Positions 21,471-30,599 are shown, numbered from the stretch's first letter. The stretch is 31,003 bases of DNA from Jimgerdemannia flammicorona (GCA_003990745.1 RBNI01000461.1:1-31003), one strand, 5' to 3'. The notes: a model not told the origin generated them from the letters alone. A program made the numbers and translations.

Positions 21471-21953
21471 CTAGGATCGCTTTTCTGTAACGTCAACCCA
21501 GCAAAGCCTGTCAAGGCGAGTACAACGAGTGCAGGGTGCCCCTCGACAGCGTTTTTTATTCCATTTACATTCAGCGCACACCTCCCCCGGAGGAGTTCGC
21601 TTCGTACGATTGATGGTAGGGTGAAGGGGACATCGTCTCTTCCTCTTCGAGCAGTCCGGACAGCTCTTATACGGAATATACCTGGGGATGAGTGTGGTTG
21701 CGGTGGAAGTTCCTATGATGACATTCGCTGAAGTGAGAGATGGCGGACTAGGAGCGAGACTTTGAGAAATAAGTCCCGGCTTTTGCGTTGCTTGTTTCAT
21801 TGCAGCGGCCTTTGAGAAGTTGCTGTCATGGAACTTTGACTTGAGATGGACTTGAATGGCGCCTATATGGCGAAATAATGTTGGGCACATCGGAGAGGGG
21901 CAGAGGATATAAATGTGGAGGTGTGCAAAATTAGCTGAGGTCGAAGTTGTTGT
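21471..21953 (-). CDS. Putative zinc-finger protein: C2H2 finger plus Zn2Cys6-like cluster
   Basis: The frame is open from 21953 to the stop at 21471-21473, with its first ATG at 21888-21890. That ATG falls inside a C2H2 finger: C-P-S-P-M-C, then 12 residues, H-L-K-S-K-F-H, so translation starting there would lose the first Cys. Downstream are CPDCSKRKRRC (half a Zn2Cys6 motif) and then CAECKWNKKRC, RGAP, CTRCTRLDRLC, which gives CX2CX6CX4CX2CX6C. Zn2Cys6 clusters bind DNA in fungal transcription factors; the loop of 4 is slightly shorter than usual. The basic residues between Cys fit DNA binding. A start at 21985-21987 (MADNNEYPRTLDNN) would place the finger properly but is one frame off, and I see no GT-AG intron to join them, so a one-base indel between about 21934 and 21953 is likely. 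Total about 140-170 residues. Target genes unknown. Confidence 0.6.
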   Translation of the reverse strand, partial: TTTSTSANFAHLHIYILCPSPMCPTLFRHIGAIQVHLKSKFHDSNFSKAAAMKQATQKPGLISQSLAPSPPSLTSANVIIGTSTATTLIPRYIPYKSCPDCSKRKRRCPLHPTINRTKRTPPGEVCAECKWNKKRCRGAPCTRCTRLDRLCWVDVTEKRS

Positions 21954-21987
21954 CTAGAGTCCTGGGATATTCGTTGTTGTCCGCCAT
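21931..21987 (-). pseudogene. Probable frame-shifted N-terminus of the zinc-finger gene
   Basis: ATG at 21985-21987 opens 18 codons (MADNNEYPRTLDNNFDLS) to TAA at 21931-21933. It overlaps the open 5' extension of the zinc-finger frame in another frame. It is either a short upstream frame or the true N-terminus separated by an indel. The second is favoured because it would restore the complete C2H2 finger. Confidence 0.45.
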
Positions 21988-22010
21988 ATGATATGAGAAT
22001 ATTCCACCAC

Positions 22011-22018
22011 CTTTATAT
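22011..22018 (-). promoter_or_regulatory. Possible TATA box of the zinc-finger gene
   Basis: CTTTATAT on the plus strand is ATATAAAG on the minus strand, about 24 bases before the ATG at 21987. The distance is short, so transcription may start at or after that ATG. This weakens but does not exclude it as the start codon. Confidence 0.35.
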
Positions 22019-22243
22019 GTGGAAAAATAAAATAAAAATTAATAAATAAAGTAAGAATCCGGCACAAAATAATGTCGCACATGGAGGGACCGCGTGTGAG
22101 TTCAACTGAACCACCGCAAGTTTAGCAACAATCCCATTCGCCGTTGTTGGATTAATGTTTTGACTACCAAAGAATTGGGGCGAGTAAACAAAATAAACGG
22201 AGTCGAATTTTACTTCGGAATGCTCCGATGAAAGTAGGAAGGT
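22019..22243. other. Intergenic stretch with an A/T run
   Basis: AAAATAAAATAAAAATTAATAAATAAA at about 22023-22050 is followed by moderate-GC sequence. Minus-strand frames here are short. One (about 22090-22240, containing VKFDSVYFVYSPQFFGSQN) may continue the broken gene next to it, but I cannot show it. Confidence 0.35.
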
Positions 22244-22863
22244 TTAATAATTTCCGGGGGCGTGGTCAGGATCGAGGAATATAGTAACAACTTGTGGATT
22301 TGCAACGAACAGTCTCCAAAGTTGAAGAGCAAAGTCAACGTTGACCACATGGCTAGCTTCTTTGTCAATTAATATGTTGAAGGTGCGTGCTCAGTGTAAG
22401 GAAGTGTGCCTGAATACGAACTGACAAGATCTTGTAATGAGTGATCCGGATAGAATAGGCTCAATTTGTCGAAAATCCGCTGCACGTTCACGATTTCTTT
22501 GATGACTTGGCTTTGGTTCATGGGTAACTGGAAACTTTGATGGAATCGCTGTCTGAAAGGGAGCGGGATCTGAAAGAGATTATTCGGCGCAGCGGGTGAC
22601 GTAGTATTGCATAATCGCTTCCGCAATTTCACCATCCGCGTCATGGGTCATCACCTTTTCCTAAGCTTCTCACGCGTTATCTTCTGGTATCTGGATGCAG
22701 TAGCGACCGCCTCAGATGCTGTCTCCTTGTCGAACCCGAGTTCCCGGTAGGCAGGTAATGAACATCCACACGAACACAATCTGGGTCCCACTTGTCGATT
22801 GGATGGGAGAAGGAATATATAAAAATGAGAGTGGCGATTTGTTTTCCATCGCGGCGCCTGCAC
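22244..22863 (-). pseudogene. Broken hypothetical gene, three minus-strand pieces
   Basis: Three open pieces follow each other on the minus strand in different frames. 22863-22651 ends ELGFDKETASEAVATASRYQ plus a basic tail. 22644-22369 contains QSQVIKEIVNVQRIFDKLS and SLQDLVSSYSGTLPYTE. 22390-22244 reads VVNVDFALQLWRLFVANPQ, then VVTIFLDPDHAPGNY and stop. Amino-acid make-up and moderate GC look protein-like, and the pieces are in order, but I found no plausible GT-AG introns joining them. It may be a decayed host gene, or a gene with introns that I misjudge. No domain recognised. Confidence 0.35.
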
Positions 22864-23032
22864 CTGCGCACCTGAACCAGAACCCGAATCTGAACTTATG
22901 TATTGGCGCTTGGCGTTGGCTTACGTTGGCAAATTAATATACGGAATGCGGAGCTGACGATTGCAAAAGCTGGACACGCTACCACTTGCATAGTTGAAAA
23001 TGGACCTCAGAATGAGTTCACGTAAAACTTGT
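22864..23032. other. Intergenic stretch
   Basis: Moderate-GC sequence. The plus-strand frame over 22716-22937 (PAPAHLNQNPNLNLCI) overlaps the pieces above and shows no domain, so no gene is called. Confidence 0.35.
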
Positions 23033-23260
23033 GTGCACACAAGAAATCATGGCCTTTAAGTGTGGCCATAGAGAGAAAAGAGTCCATACAGCACACATGA
23101 AATCGCGGTCATTGAGTGCAAGAAATTGCTGCCCTTGAGCACAAGAATCGTGACCTCAGAGTGAAAGACATCGTGACCCTTAAACTTGTACGGCCTACAG
23201 CACATGTCTCTTAAATGAAAAAGAAGAGACAATAAATCGCTGGCTTTCAGTGCAAACAGC
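23033..23260 (+). repeat. Degenerate short repeats, right side of the gene island
   Basis: Six to seven units related to those at 20937-21125: ACAAGAAATCATGGCCTTTA, CATGAAATCGCGGTCATTGA, CAAGAAATTGCTGCCCTTGA, CAAGAATCGTGACCTCAGAG, AAAGACATCGTGACCCTTAA, ATAAATCGCTGGCTTTCAG. Spacing is about 25-30 bases. The orientation is the same as on the left side. Confidence 0.7.
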
Positions 23261-24142
23261 AAACAAAAAATCGATTTTTCATGTTCTAGGTCCTTGATTT
23301 AATGCAATCTGGGTTCAATCTCATATAATCATATACCTATGTGCAAAAAGGTTATATACGAAATCTATAACGATTTCTTCAACCCGTCCAATTGCTGTTT
23401 ACACCTCAAAATAGTAATTGGATATGCAGGGATTCATATTTACCCGTGGCCGATTGTTTGCTTGTCCTACTCCTAATCATCATGGACATTCAATGATGTG
23501 CATCAGATGAGCCATATTTTTTACGGGGCTTTGCCGGACTGAAAATTAGTGCCCGCCTGTGCATGTCGGCTCCTTGGTCTCTGCATTCAATGTTCAAACC
23601 AATGACATATGCTTCATGCTCCGATACAAACAATCAAACAAAAGCAAAAACAAAAACAAAAACAAAAAACAAAAACAACTGTGCAAAAGTTCCGTTCTCC
23701 AGTAAGACGAAGATCTCAACTCCAGCACGCCCGATTTATTTCGTACGACATACTGGTTATGTAGAGTATGCAAGGTTAAGATTCTGTAATAGTTATTTTC
23801 ATTCAACGGGAAAAAGTATCGCAGGTTACAAAATGTGTTCATAGGAGAAAGTGGGTATTGACACCTGAGCAGGAACCCCTCAGTGGTTTCTTTTTGTAAT
23901 AGTACAATTTTTATCAGGAACTTTACTATTAAAGTTTGCAAAATATTATTTATTATCATCTGTTTATTTTTATTTTTTTTTAAAAAAAAGTTTATATAAT
24001 ATAATATATATTATATTAAAGTAAACATTTTGTCTTTTAATAATAAGTATTAAATAATTCTTTCAAGATTCTAATTTTAATAATTAAAAAATAATAATAT
24101 AAAAGAACTATATATAGTTAAAAAGAAACTATTTATCTCTAC
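23261..24142. other. Gene-free stretch with a CAAAAA microsatellite and an AT-rich end
   Basis: No convincing gene. A (CAAAAA)n-like run occupies 23631-23678. Frames across it (plus 23563-23844, minus 23594-23959) are low-complexity shadows. From about 23940 the sequence turns strongly AT-rich, with long A and T runs, marking the border to the degraded transposons. Confidence 0.6.
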
Positions 24143-24779
24143 TATAATATAGTAGATACTTAATCTGAGAAGTACAGCAGATTTCATTATCTTGAATACT
24201 TTATCTTTTTTGACTCCTCAGAGTCCTCAAGGATGTAGGGATGAGTTTAAAGTATATCTGGCCACAGACTTACTAGTTCTCTTACCTCTTTGCTTTGAAC
24301 TATTTTAATCTGAGATTTATTCACTCTAGAAAATAAGATATTTTTATAAGTTTACTAGCTATATAATAGCTAAATTAAGACTTCTTTTCTAATGAGTTAT
24401 CTTTTATAACTATAAGATCCTTATATCTATAGAATTATTATAATTGTAGTTTCTTATATATATAAGATCAGGTAATTGCTAATTATAATATAATACTATA
24501 TTGAGAATTGGATTTATATATTATAATTAAATATCTATCTTTTAATTTTTAATACTAATTTGAATCAACTGTCACAACTTTCTTCTAATAAATAGTCTTA
24601 TCTCTAAGATATTCTATTCAAACTCTCAAACTTCTATAAGTTATATATTTTTATACTATATAATCTATTAAATTATATTTCTCTAATAAAGTCTTCTTAT
24701 CTAAATAAAATCTCCTGATACTATACTTTAAAAGTAGTCTATAACTGGTTCATTATTCTTGAATAACTTTTAAGCTTAC
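24143..24779 (-). mobile_element. Element C: truncated B-family copy (3' LTR plus 3' internal end)
   Basis: The sequence TATAATATAGTAGATAC at 24143 aligns without gaps to the LTR start of element B, and GTCACAA at 24571-24577 to its end (435 bp here). Beyond it, to about 24775, the sequence still matches the internal end of B (for example ATATTCTATTCAAACTCTCAA in near-identical form). The fragment therefore holds the polypurine tract (CTTTCTTCT on the plus strand) and the end of the C-terminal extension, then stops. It is more AT-converted than B. Confidence 0.8.
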
Positions 24780-24857
24780 TGTAATAAAACTATATACTAA
24801 TAGAATTACTATATTGTAGATAATTAATGGTGACTATCAGCATATAGTTTTATTATA
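24780..24857. repeat. Hairpin between elements C and D
   Basis: A 24-base arm TGTAATAAAACTATATACTA(ATAG) at 24780-24803 pairs with 24834-24857. Of 24 positions 21 pair, and the three mismatches are all transitions. The loop is about 30 bases. It ends 3 bases before a primer-binding-like TGGTAGCAG, so it may be the remains of D's 5' LTR or a separate tiny foldback insert. Confidence 0.55.
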
Positions 24858-24889
24858 ATTTGGTAGCAGCAGACAGTTTCTCACCACTC

Positions 24890-25500
24890 ATGAGCAACTC
24901 TTCTTCAAGAATACTATAAACAATCAGACAGGTCAATATTACTAATATTGATAATGATAGTCAAGAAACACCTTCACCCTAGATACCCCCCATACTCAAG
25001 CTGAAGAATCCAACAGAATCATTACCAAGTAGACCAAAACCTACAATAAGGAAATGAAAGAACTTATAAAGAAAAGAGCATATTTCCACTATAAGAAGAG
25101 AGAATATATATCTTACAAATATTCCAACAAGAAGACCAATACAAATAAAGAACCATCCTCCTCACATACTGTCATTGTAATAGGAGACAACCCTAAAGGA
25201 ATCTCTGAAAAAATCAAGATCAAGAGATTCTACATTACTATAAAATTCCAGACAAGACATATAAATCCAATGCCAGAAAGTAACTATTGAATCAGACAAG
25301 CAAGCACATATCAGTATAGGTATTAGAATAGAAGTACCTAAGGGAACCTATATCTGTCTTATAGAAAGAAGTAGTCTGACTAGAGAAGAGAAACTCTATA
25401 TAGCTAGAGAAGTCATAGACCAGAGATTCAAAGGTGAAATCAAAGTCCTACTGCATAATACTGGACAAAAGGCCATTGAAATCACCTGTGGAAAATAAAT
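24890..25500 (+). pseudogene. Element D: gag with fully converted zinc knuckle
   Basis: ATG at 24890 begins MSNSSSRIL, followed by Gln and Trp stops. In another frame, 25054-25290 carries the nucleocapsid. At 25081-25122 the spacing of a CX2CX4HX4C knuckle is kept exactly, but all four zinc ligands are Tyr (YFHYKKREYISYKY, between KKRA and SNKKT). Each change is a single C-to-T or G-to-A step from Cys or His. No functional gag can come from it. Confidence 0.72.
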
Positions 25501-25939
25501 CATCCAAGCTATCATTGAGGTGATATATAATGACCTTGAATTAGAAGAAACAAGTGAACTGTTATCTTCCAATAGAGGAGAAAAAGTTTTTGGATTAATA
25601 GAAAAGCACACTGACAAGACTAAGGAGAAGACCAAGGTACAGAAGATTATCTGCATTAAAGAACCCCAAGACCAAGGCCAGAAATAATACCAGTATATTG
25701 TCAATGGATATGTTCCTACAGGACAATGCCCTCATGAAATCAAGATGTCTTATTTCAAACATATAGGAGAATGTATTACATATATTCTTGAATCCAAGAA
25801 GTATAAACCAATCATTCCCAGAATGATGGGATGAATCAAAAACATCAATGATGAAGATAGAGAAGTATAAGATTGGAAAGAAGGAGCTATCACAGAAACA
25901 ATTGCTATCTGGCAAGAGATCAATATAGAATACATTCAC

Positions 25940-26250
25940 TAATAAGAGAAAATTGAAGGAAATACTGTTGAAGTTCTGATTGATAGTAGAGCAAGCAAAT
26001 GCTATCTTGATCAAGAAACTGCCAATAAATTCTACCTCAAGATACAAGAAAACCCAGAAGGAAACATTGCTACCTTTAGTAATAGAATAATATAGAAACT
26101 TTTCAGATATACAAAAATGTATTACTACAACTTGAAAACTATACTATGAGATAAATCTTCTATATCACACATCTTTCAGAATATAATCTCATCCTCAGAA
26201 AATCCTGACTCACTCAGGAGAATCCTCACATCAATTGGTAAATCAATATG
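25940..26250 (+). pseudogene. Element D: aspartic protease
   Basis: The active-site region VEVLIDSRASKCYL has D-S-R-A at 25982-25993 in place of D-S-G-A. GGA to AGA again explains the loss of the Gly. Further on, QNIISSSENPDSL and stops. The stretch 25500-25940 between gag and protease is only partly open, with no motif beyond a possible QVDIESQ-like linker. Confidence 0.75.
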
Positions 26251-26289
26251 ATCTCCTAGGAGATATCAAGCTACAACCTGAGCAAACTA

Positions 26290-27387
26290 AGAAGAAACCA
26301 AAGCCTAGATGTGATATCATCTCTGCCATCCAAATGAAGAAGTTAATTCAAAAACCAGACTAGTATATCTACATATATACAGTCAAAGAAACCCTAAAAG
26401 AAGAAGATGAGGAACTTCTTGAGCTTCTAAAAGATGAAGACAAGAAGAAAGACAACCTCCAAGAACTACTCAATGAATATGAAGATGCCTTCTAAGAACC
26501 TCAAGAACTACCACCAGTCCAAGCAGTAGAATATAGTATTGAAACCATTTCCAGTTGTGACTCTTCCTATCATGGAATCTACTGATTAGCCCAACCCAAG
26601 TTAGAGATTCTCAAAGAATAACTAGTAGAATTAACAAACAAAGGACTCATCTGTCTATTGAAATTACCATACAGTATATCAATTCTCTTTGTCTGTAAGA
26701 AGGATAGAAGTCTCCACATATATATTGACTACTAAGCACTCAACAAAATCTCAGTTAAGAACCAATATGCACTTTTAAGAATTAATGAACTACTCAATCA
26801 AGTATACAAGGCCAAGACCTTCTCACTCATTGATCTTGTATCTGGATATCACCAAATTTATATCAAAGAAGAGGATATTCCTAAAACAGCCTTTTGAACA
26901 AGATTTGGCCATTATGAATACTGTATAATACTATTTGGTCTAACTAATATACTAGTAACTTTCCAAATACTAATAAATGACATTTTTCAAAAATACCTTA
27001 GAGTCTTTATTCTGGTCTATCTGGATGATATCCCAGTATATAGCACAAGCAATATTATTCTCCAACAGAATCTGCAAATAGTTTTTGACATACTCCGCAA
27101 ATATAAACTCTTGCAAAAAAGAAGAAATGCCATTTTTTCAAGAAGGAAATTAAATATCTAGGGCATATTATCTCTGAAAATAATATTGCCATTAACCTCC
27201 AAAAAACTGAAGCAATCTACAATTAGCTTATCTCTAAGACTCTTAAATCCTTATGAGGATTTAATAGACTAGTAGGATATTATAGGAGATTCATTCAAGG
27301 ATTCTCTACAATTACTGCCCTACTTACAAGTCTTGCTAAAAAAGGAGCCAATATCAAAAAAGAATAAACAGAGATATACACTATGAC
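26290..27387 (+). pseudogene. Element D: reverse transcriptase
   Basis: The plus strand shows LKLPYSISILFVCKKD near 26660, then LHIYIDYxALNKISVKNQ near 26720 (Arg to stop), TFSLIDLVSGYHQIYIKEED near 26820 with the first catalytic Asp, and FILVYLDDIPVYS with an intact Y-L-D-D at 27018-27029. The connection region (SLKSLxGFNRLVGYYRRFIQG near 27250) follows. In-frame stops are at Gln, Arg and Trp positions. The sequence breaks at element G. Removing G with one ACTATGAC copy rejoins the frame exactly. Confidence 0.9.
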
Positions 27388-28024
27388 TAGTGCTCCAAAC
27401 GAGTCAATCCGGATGGGATTCGGATGGATTCGAATCAGATTCGAATCGGATTCGAATCGGATTCGAATCAACCATTGTTTTGATTTCCAAATTAGACAAT
27501 TAAATGTTTACATCAATAACGTGATGAATAATCATCCAAATTTGATCATCTTGGTGTCATTTGAAAGCCCTTAATAAGGCCTTTCTAATGATACCAAGAA
27601 TATTAAAATCGGATTACATGTTGCCGAGATATTAAGGAAAATGTTCCATTTGACGAAATTTCCAAAATCGGCAAATCAAAGAATTTCCAAAATCAGCGAT
27701 TCAGACGTTTTCCTTCATAACTCAGCAACGCATGATCTGATTTCAATGTTTTTGGTATCATTAGATAGGCCTTATTAAGGGCTTTCAAATGACACCAAGA
27801 TCAACAAATTTGGATGATTATTCATCAAGTTATTGATGTAAACATTTAATTGTCTAATTTGGAAATCAAAACAATGGTTGATTCGAATCCGATTCGAATC
27901 CAATTCGAATCCAATTCGAATCCATCCGGATGGGATTCGAATCCCATCCGAGTTGATCCGGATGGGATTCAATCCGAATCAATCTGAATCCAATCCGGAT
28001 TAAATTGACTCGTTAGGAGCACTA
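27388..28024. mobile_element. Element G: 637-bp foldback hAT-like MITE inside element D
   Basis: A long inverted-repeat element: ends TAGTGCTCCAAACGAGTCAA on the left and, reverse-complemented, TAGTGCTCCTAACGAGTCAA on the right. The arms pair over about 250-320 bases (27388-27643 with 27706-28024), leaving a central spacer of about 60. Perfect 8-bp duplications ACTATGAC flank it at 27380-27387 and 28025-28032, a hAT hallmark. Both arms carry runs of the palindrome GATTCGAATC (four on the left, more on the right). It is CpG-rich and unmutated, unlike D around it, hence younger. There is no transposase: the two similar frames, 27383-27574 on the plus strand and 27775-27972 on the minus strand, are only the palindrome arms translated. 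The terminal motif is shared with element E. Confidence 0.88.
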
Positions 28025-28032
28025 ACTATGAC

Positions 28033-28443
28033 CATAAATACCCTCAAGAGAATATTAATGAATATACTAATTCTGATTAGTCCTAACTCAACAGAATTAT
28101 TTATAATCACTACCAATGCTTCCAATATTGTCATTGGAGCAGTTCTGATCCAATATGAATATTCTATTACCTATCTGTCTCAGAAACACATGAGCATGAG
28201 AGAATCTACACAACATAAGGCAAGAAATGTCTTGCTATCATCTGATTCCTACAAGTATAGAGATACTTCCTTTTTACCAAAAAATTTCATCTTGTGAACT
28301 GATCAGAAAGCCCTCTGATATATCCAGATATAGCCAATTCTCACAGAAAGACAAGCTCAATGAATACAGATCCTTGTATTCTTCAATATTGAAATCAAGC
28401 ACATTTCTAGAAATAAGAATGATATAGCTGATGCACTCTCCTA
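28033..28443 (+). pseudogene. Element D: RNase H
   Basis: Text in order: ELFIITTNASNIVIGAVL near 28100 (catalytic Asp changed to Asn), SITYLSQKHMSMRES, then after frame changes NIEIKHISRNKNDIADALS, ending with TAA at 28441-28443. The three pieces are in different frames. Order and spacing match the RNase H of Gypsy elements. Confidence 0.82.
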
Positions 28444-28689
28444 AAGTGCTCAAAAAGAAGACCTCACAGCAATTAGCAATATTGTCACTAGCCTATTTGA
28501 AGAAGTCAAGAAAGAATATATCAAAGATGCTAATATATAAGAAATTGCCAGACAAATTCTTGAGGAAGGCAGCAACATCATAAAGAAAGTCTATAAGAAT
28601 ATATCTGTTCAAAATGGATATGTATATCTTGATAATATAAGAATCTGGGTCCCTGATACCTACTATCTGCTTATGAATCCTACAAGAAC

Positions 28690-29345
28690 TCCATGACATA
28701 CTTATAGACAGTTATATGAGATTTGACAAGATATATCAGAATATCACCCAAGACTTCTATTGGCCCAAAATGACATCAGATATCAAGAATTATATTGTAT
28801 CCTATAATATCTGCTAAAGGTATAAGTCTAGCAATCAGATACTAGCTAGTACTCTACAACTACTACCAATTCCCACCTGAAATTGAGACTATATTGATAT
28901 GGACTTTATTGTCTAATTTTCAAAAACTAAGAAGAGAAGAGATGTAATCATTGTCTTTATTGAACATCTTAGTAAGCAGGTCCCCTTTATTGCAATAACT
29001 ACTATAGCAACAGTATAAGAAACAGTATAACTATTTATTGACAATATATTCCACCTTCATAGACTACTGTTAGTAATTATCTTGGACTGAGATATAAAGT
29101 TTACAAGTAACTTTTGGCAAACACTCTTCAAGAGCCTAGAGGTATATCTGAAAATATCTACAGCATACTATCTGCAAACAGATGGTCAGACAGAAAGAAC
29201 CAATCAAACCTTAAAGTAGATACTTAGTATCTACTGTGACTATAAGCAAAATGATTATAATAAAAAGCTAATCCTAGTCAAATTCACTTACAATAATAGT
29301 CCAAGTAAAAGTACCAAGATGATATCATTCTACTTGAACTATGGG
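28690..29345 (+). pseudogene. Element D: integrase
   Basis: A finger remnant shows at about 28690-28830 (DFYWPKMTSDIKNYI near 28755). The core follows: YIDMDFIV near 28900 (first Asp), then IILD-stop-DIKFTSNFW with the second Asp at 29085-29087, and QTDGQTERTNQTLK with Glu at 29193-29195, so the D-D-E residues are all present. The stop in the second motif fits Arg CGA to TGA. Other stops are Gln or Trp positions. The region 28444-28690 is a decayed tether. Confidence 0.88.
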
Positions 29346-29778
29346 TAATACTCATAAACTCCTATAGTTACTACTCAAACTACAGTACCAGTAGTATAGA
29401 AAATCACCAATACCATATAAAGTAATATCCAGTAAGTATGTGATGCCCTCATGGAAGTACAGAAGATATAAATAGTATATATTAATAAAAATAGAAGAGA
29501 AGTCACCTATGAAATAAGAGAACAAGTATGTATTATTCAGTATATGACATCTGACTTTGAGTAATACTAATCCAAAGAAGTAACTCAAACTATGCTATAT
29601 TGAACTATTCAAGATCCTCAAGAAATATAGATCAGTTGTATACAAGCTTGATCTCCCAGCAATACTAGGAAGAATCCATCCAGTATTTCATATATCTTAA
29701 CTTTAGCTATATACTCCAAATACCTTTAAAGAAAGAACTGTACCATCTCTAGATCTAGTGATTATTGATCAATAATCA
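29346..29778 (+). pseudogene. Element D: integrase C-terminus
   Basis: Decayed plus-strand text with many stops, such as YINKNRREVTYEIREQV near 29480, lies between the integrase core and the chromodomain. It fits the position of the GPY region, but the GPY motif itself is not readable. Confidence 0.5.
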
Positions 29779-29915
29779 GAATATAAAGTTGATCACATCT
29801 TAGATTATAAGGATCACTGATTTGGAAGAGCTGCCAAGCTTATCTAGTACTGTCTTATGAAATAAAAAGGATATCCCAAATATGATATAACCTGGGAAAA
29901 AGAAGACAATCTTTT
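29779..29915 (+). pseudogene. Element D: chromodomain
   Basis: The plus strand reads YKVDHILDYKDH, then FGRAAKLI, then YCLMK-stop-KGYPKYDITWEKEDN. This is the pattern of a chromodomain (Y-x-V-E-x-I-L-D, L-V-K-W-K-G-Y, T-W-E-P), with Trp and Gln codons turned into stops. In chromoviruses this domain steers integration to heterochromatin marks. It places D in the chromovirus clade. Elements F and B show no such domain. Confidence 0.82.
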
Positions 29916-30075
29916 GTTAAATACAGAACCAGTAACCCAATATAGAAACTAAGTATAATAGAAATTCCAATGAAATTCCAAAATACAGTTATATTCTTGC
30001 CCCTAATTAACTCTAGTGAAAAGAAGTATAAATATCCTGATATAAATCTGCATAGATAACTCACTCTCTCCCAAT

Positions 30076-30594
30076 ATGAGCACCCAGCAATGATATCAAG
30101 AACAAGTCAAGAATAGAATTACCACTACTATCCTTAGAGCAATTAATACCAATAGAACTCTACTGAACCACTATCTGTCAATATACAAATCTCTGGAGAT
30201 CCAGATCTAAATGAAGCCCAATAATGACTTAGAAGAATACAATATTTCCAGACCTTCTGATACTAACAATAACTTAAGGAGTACTATGAGATAGGATATC
30301 TTATCTATCAATAAGCTACCCTCAGTACTATCAAACAATGAGTCTGCTTTTTCATTGATCACCATATATATAATTGTCTAGAGACTCTATATCCTTCTCT
30401 ACACTCAACCATAAGTCCTCAACTATCTTTATAGAGTATCTCCTGAGAATATCACTAACTTGAGTGATAAGTAATAAAGCAAAATCATCTTTCAAGTAGT
30501 CTAGTATACTATCTTCCAGTTTGAGAAATATCTAGAGTTTAGTGCTGAGTCTAATAAGTAGACTCAAGTAAAGAAAAGAAGAATGTAACAAATC
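30076..30594 (+). pseudogene. Downstream frame after the chromodomain of element D
   Basis: From ATG at 30076 (MSTQQ, stop, YQEQVKNRITTTILRAIN) one frame can be followed for about 170 codons. Its roughly ten internal stops are mostly explainable by Gln, Arg or Trp mutation. It ends KKRRM and stop at 30592-30594. Like the LTR frame of element F it lies after pol. A short stretch LYRVSPENITNLSDK near 30435 resembles LQGVTAGSLSHLSTED of that frame (about 2440). Homology is suggestive only. No known domain. Confidence 0.4.
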
Positions 30595-30599
30595 ATTAC

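Noticed and set aside
23563..23959. Frames of 93 and 121 codons on both strands
   Set aside because: Both cross the CAAAAA microsatellite and owe their length to low-complexity Lys/Thr or Phe/Leu runs.
25396..26047. Minus-strand hydrophobic frames of 102 and 150 codons, membrane-protein-like
   Set aside because: They are opposite gag-protease of element D. Hydrophobicity arises from the complement of Lys/Glu-rich coding sequence.
27383..27972. Two frames translating to similar proteins rich in Arg, Ile, Asn and Ser, on opposite strands
   Set aside because: They are the two arms of the palindromic element G read in mirror image. The similarity comes from the inverted repeat, not from a gene family.
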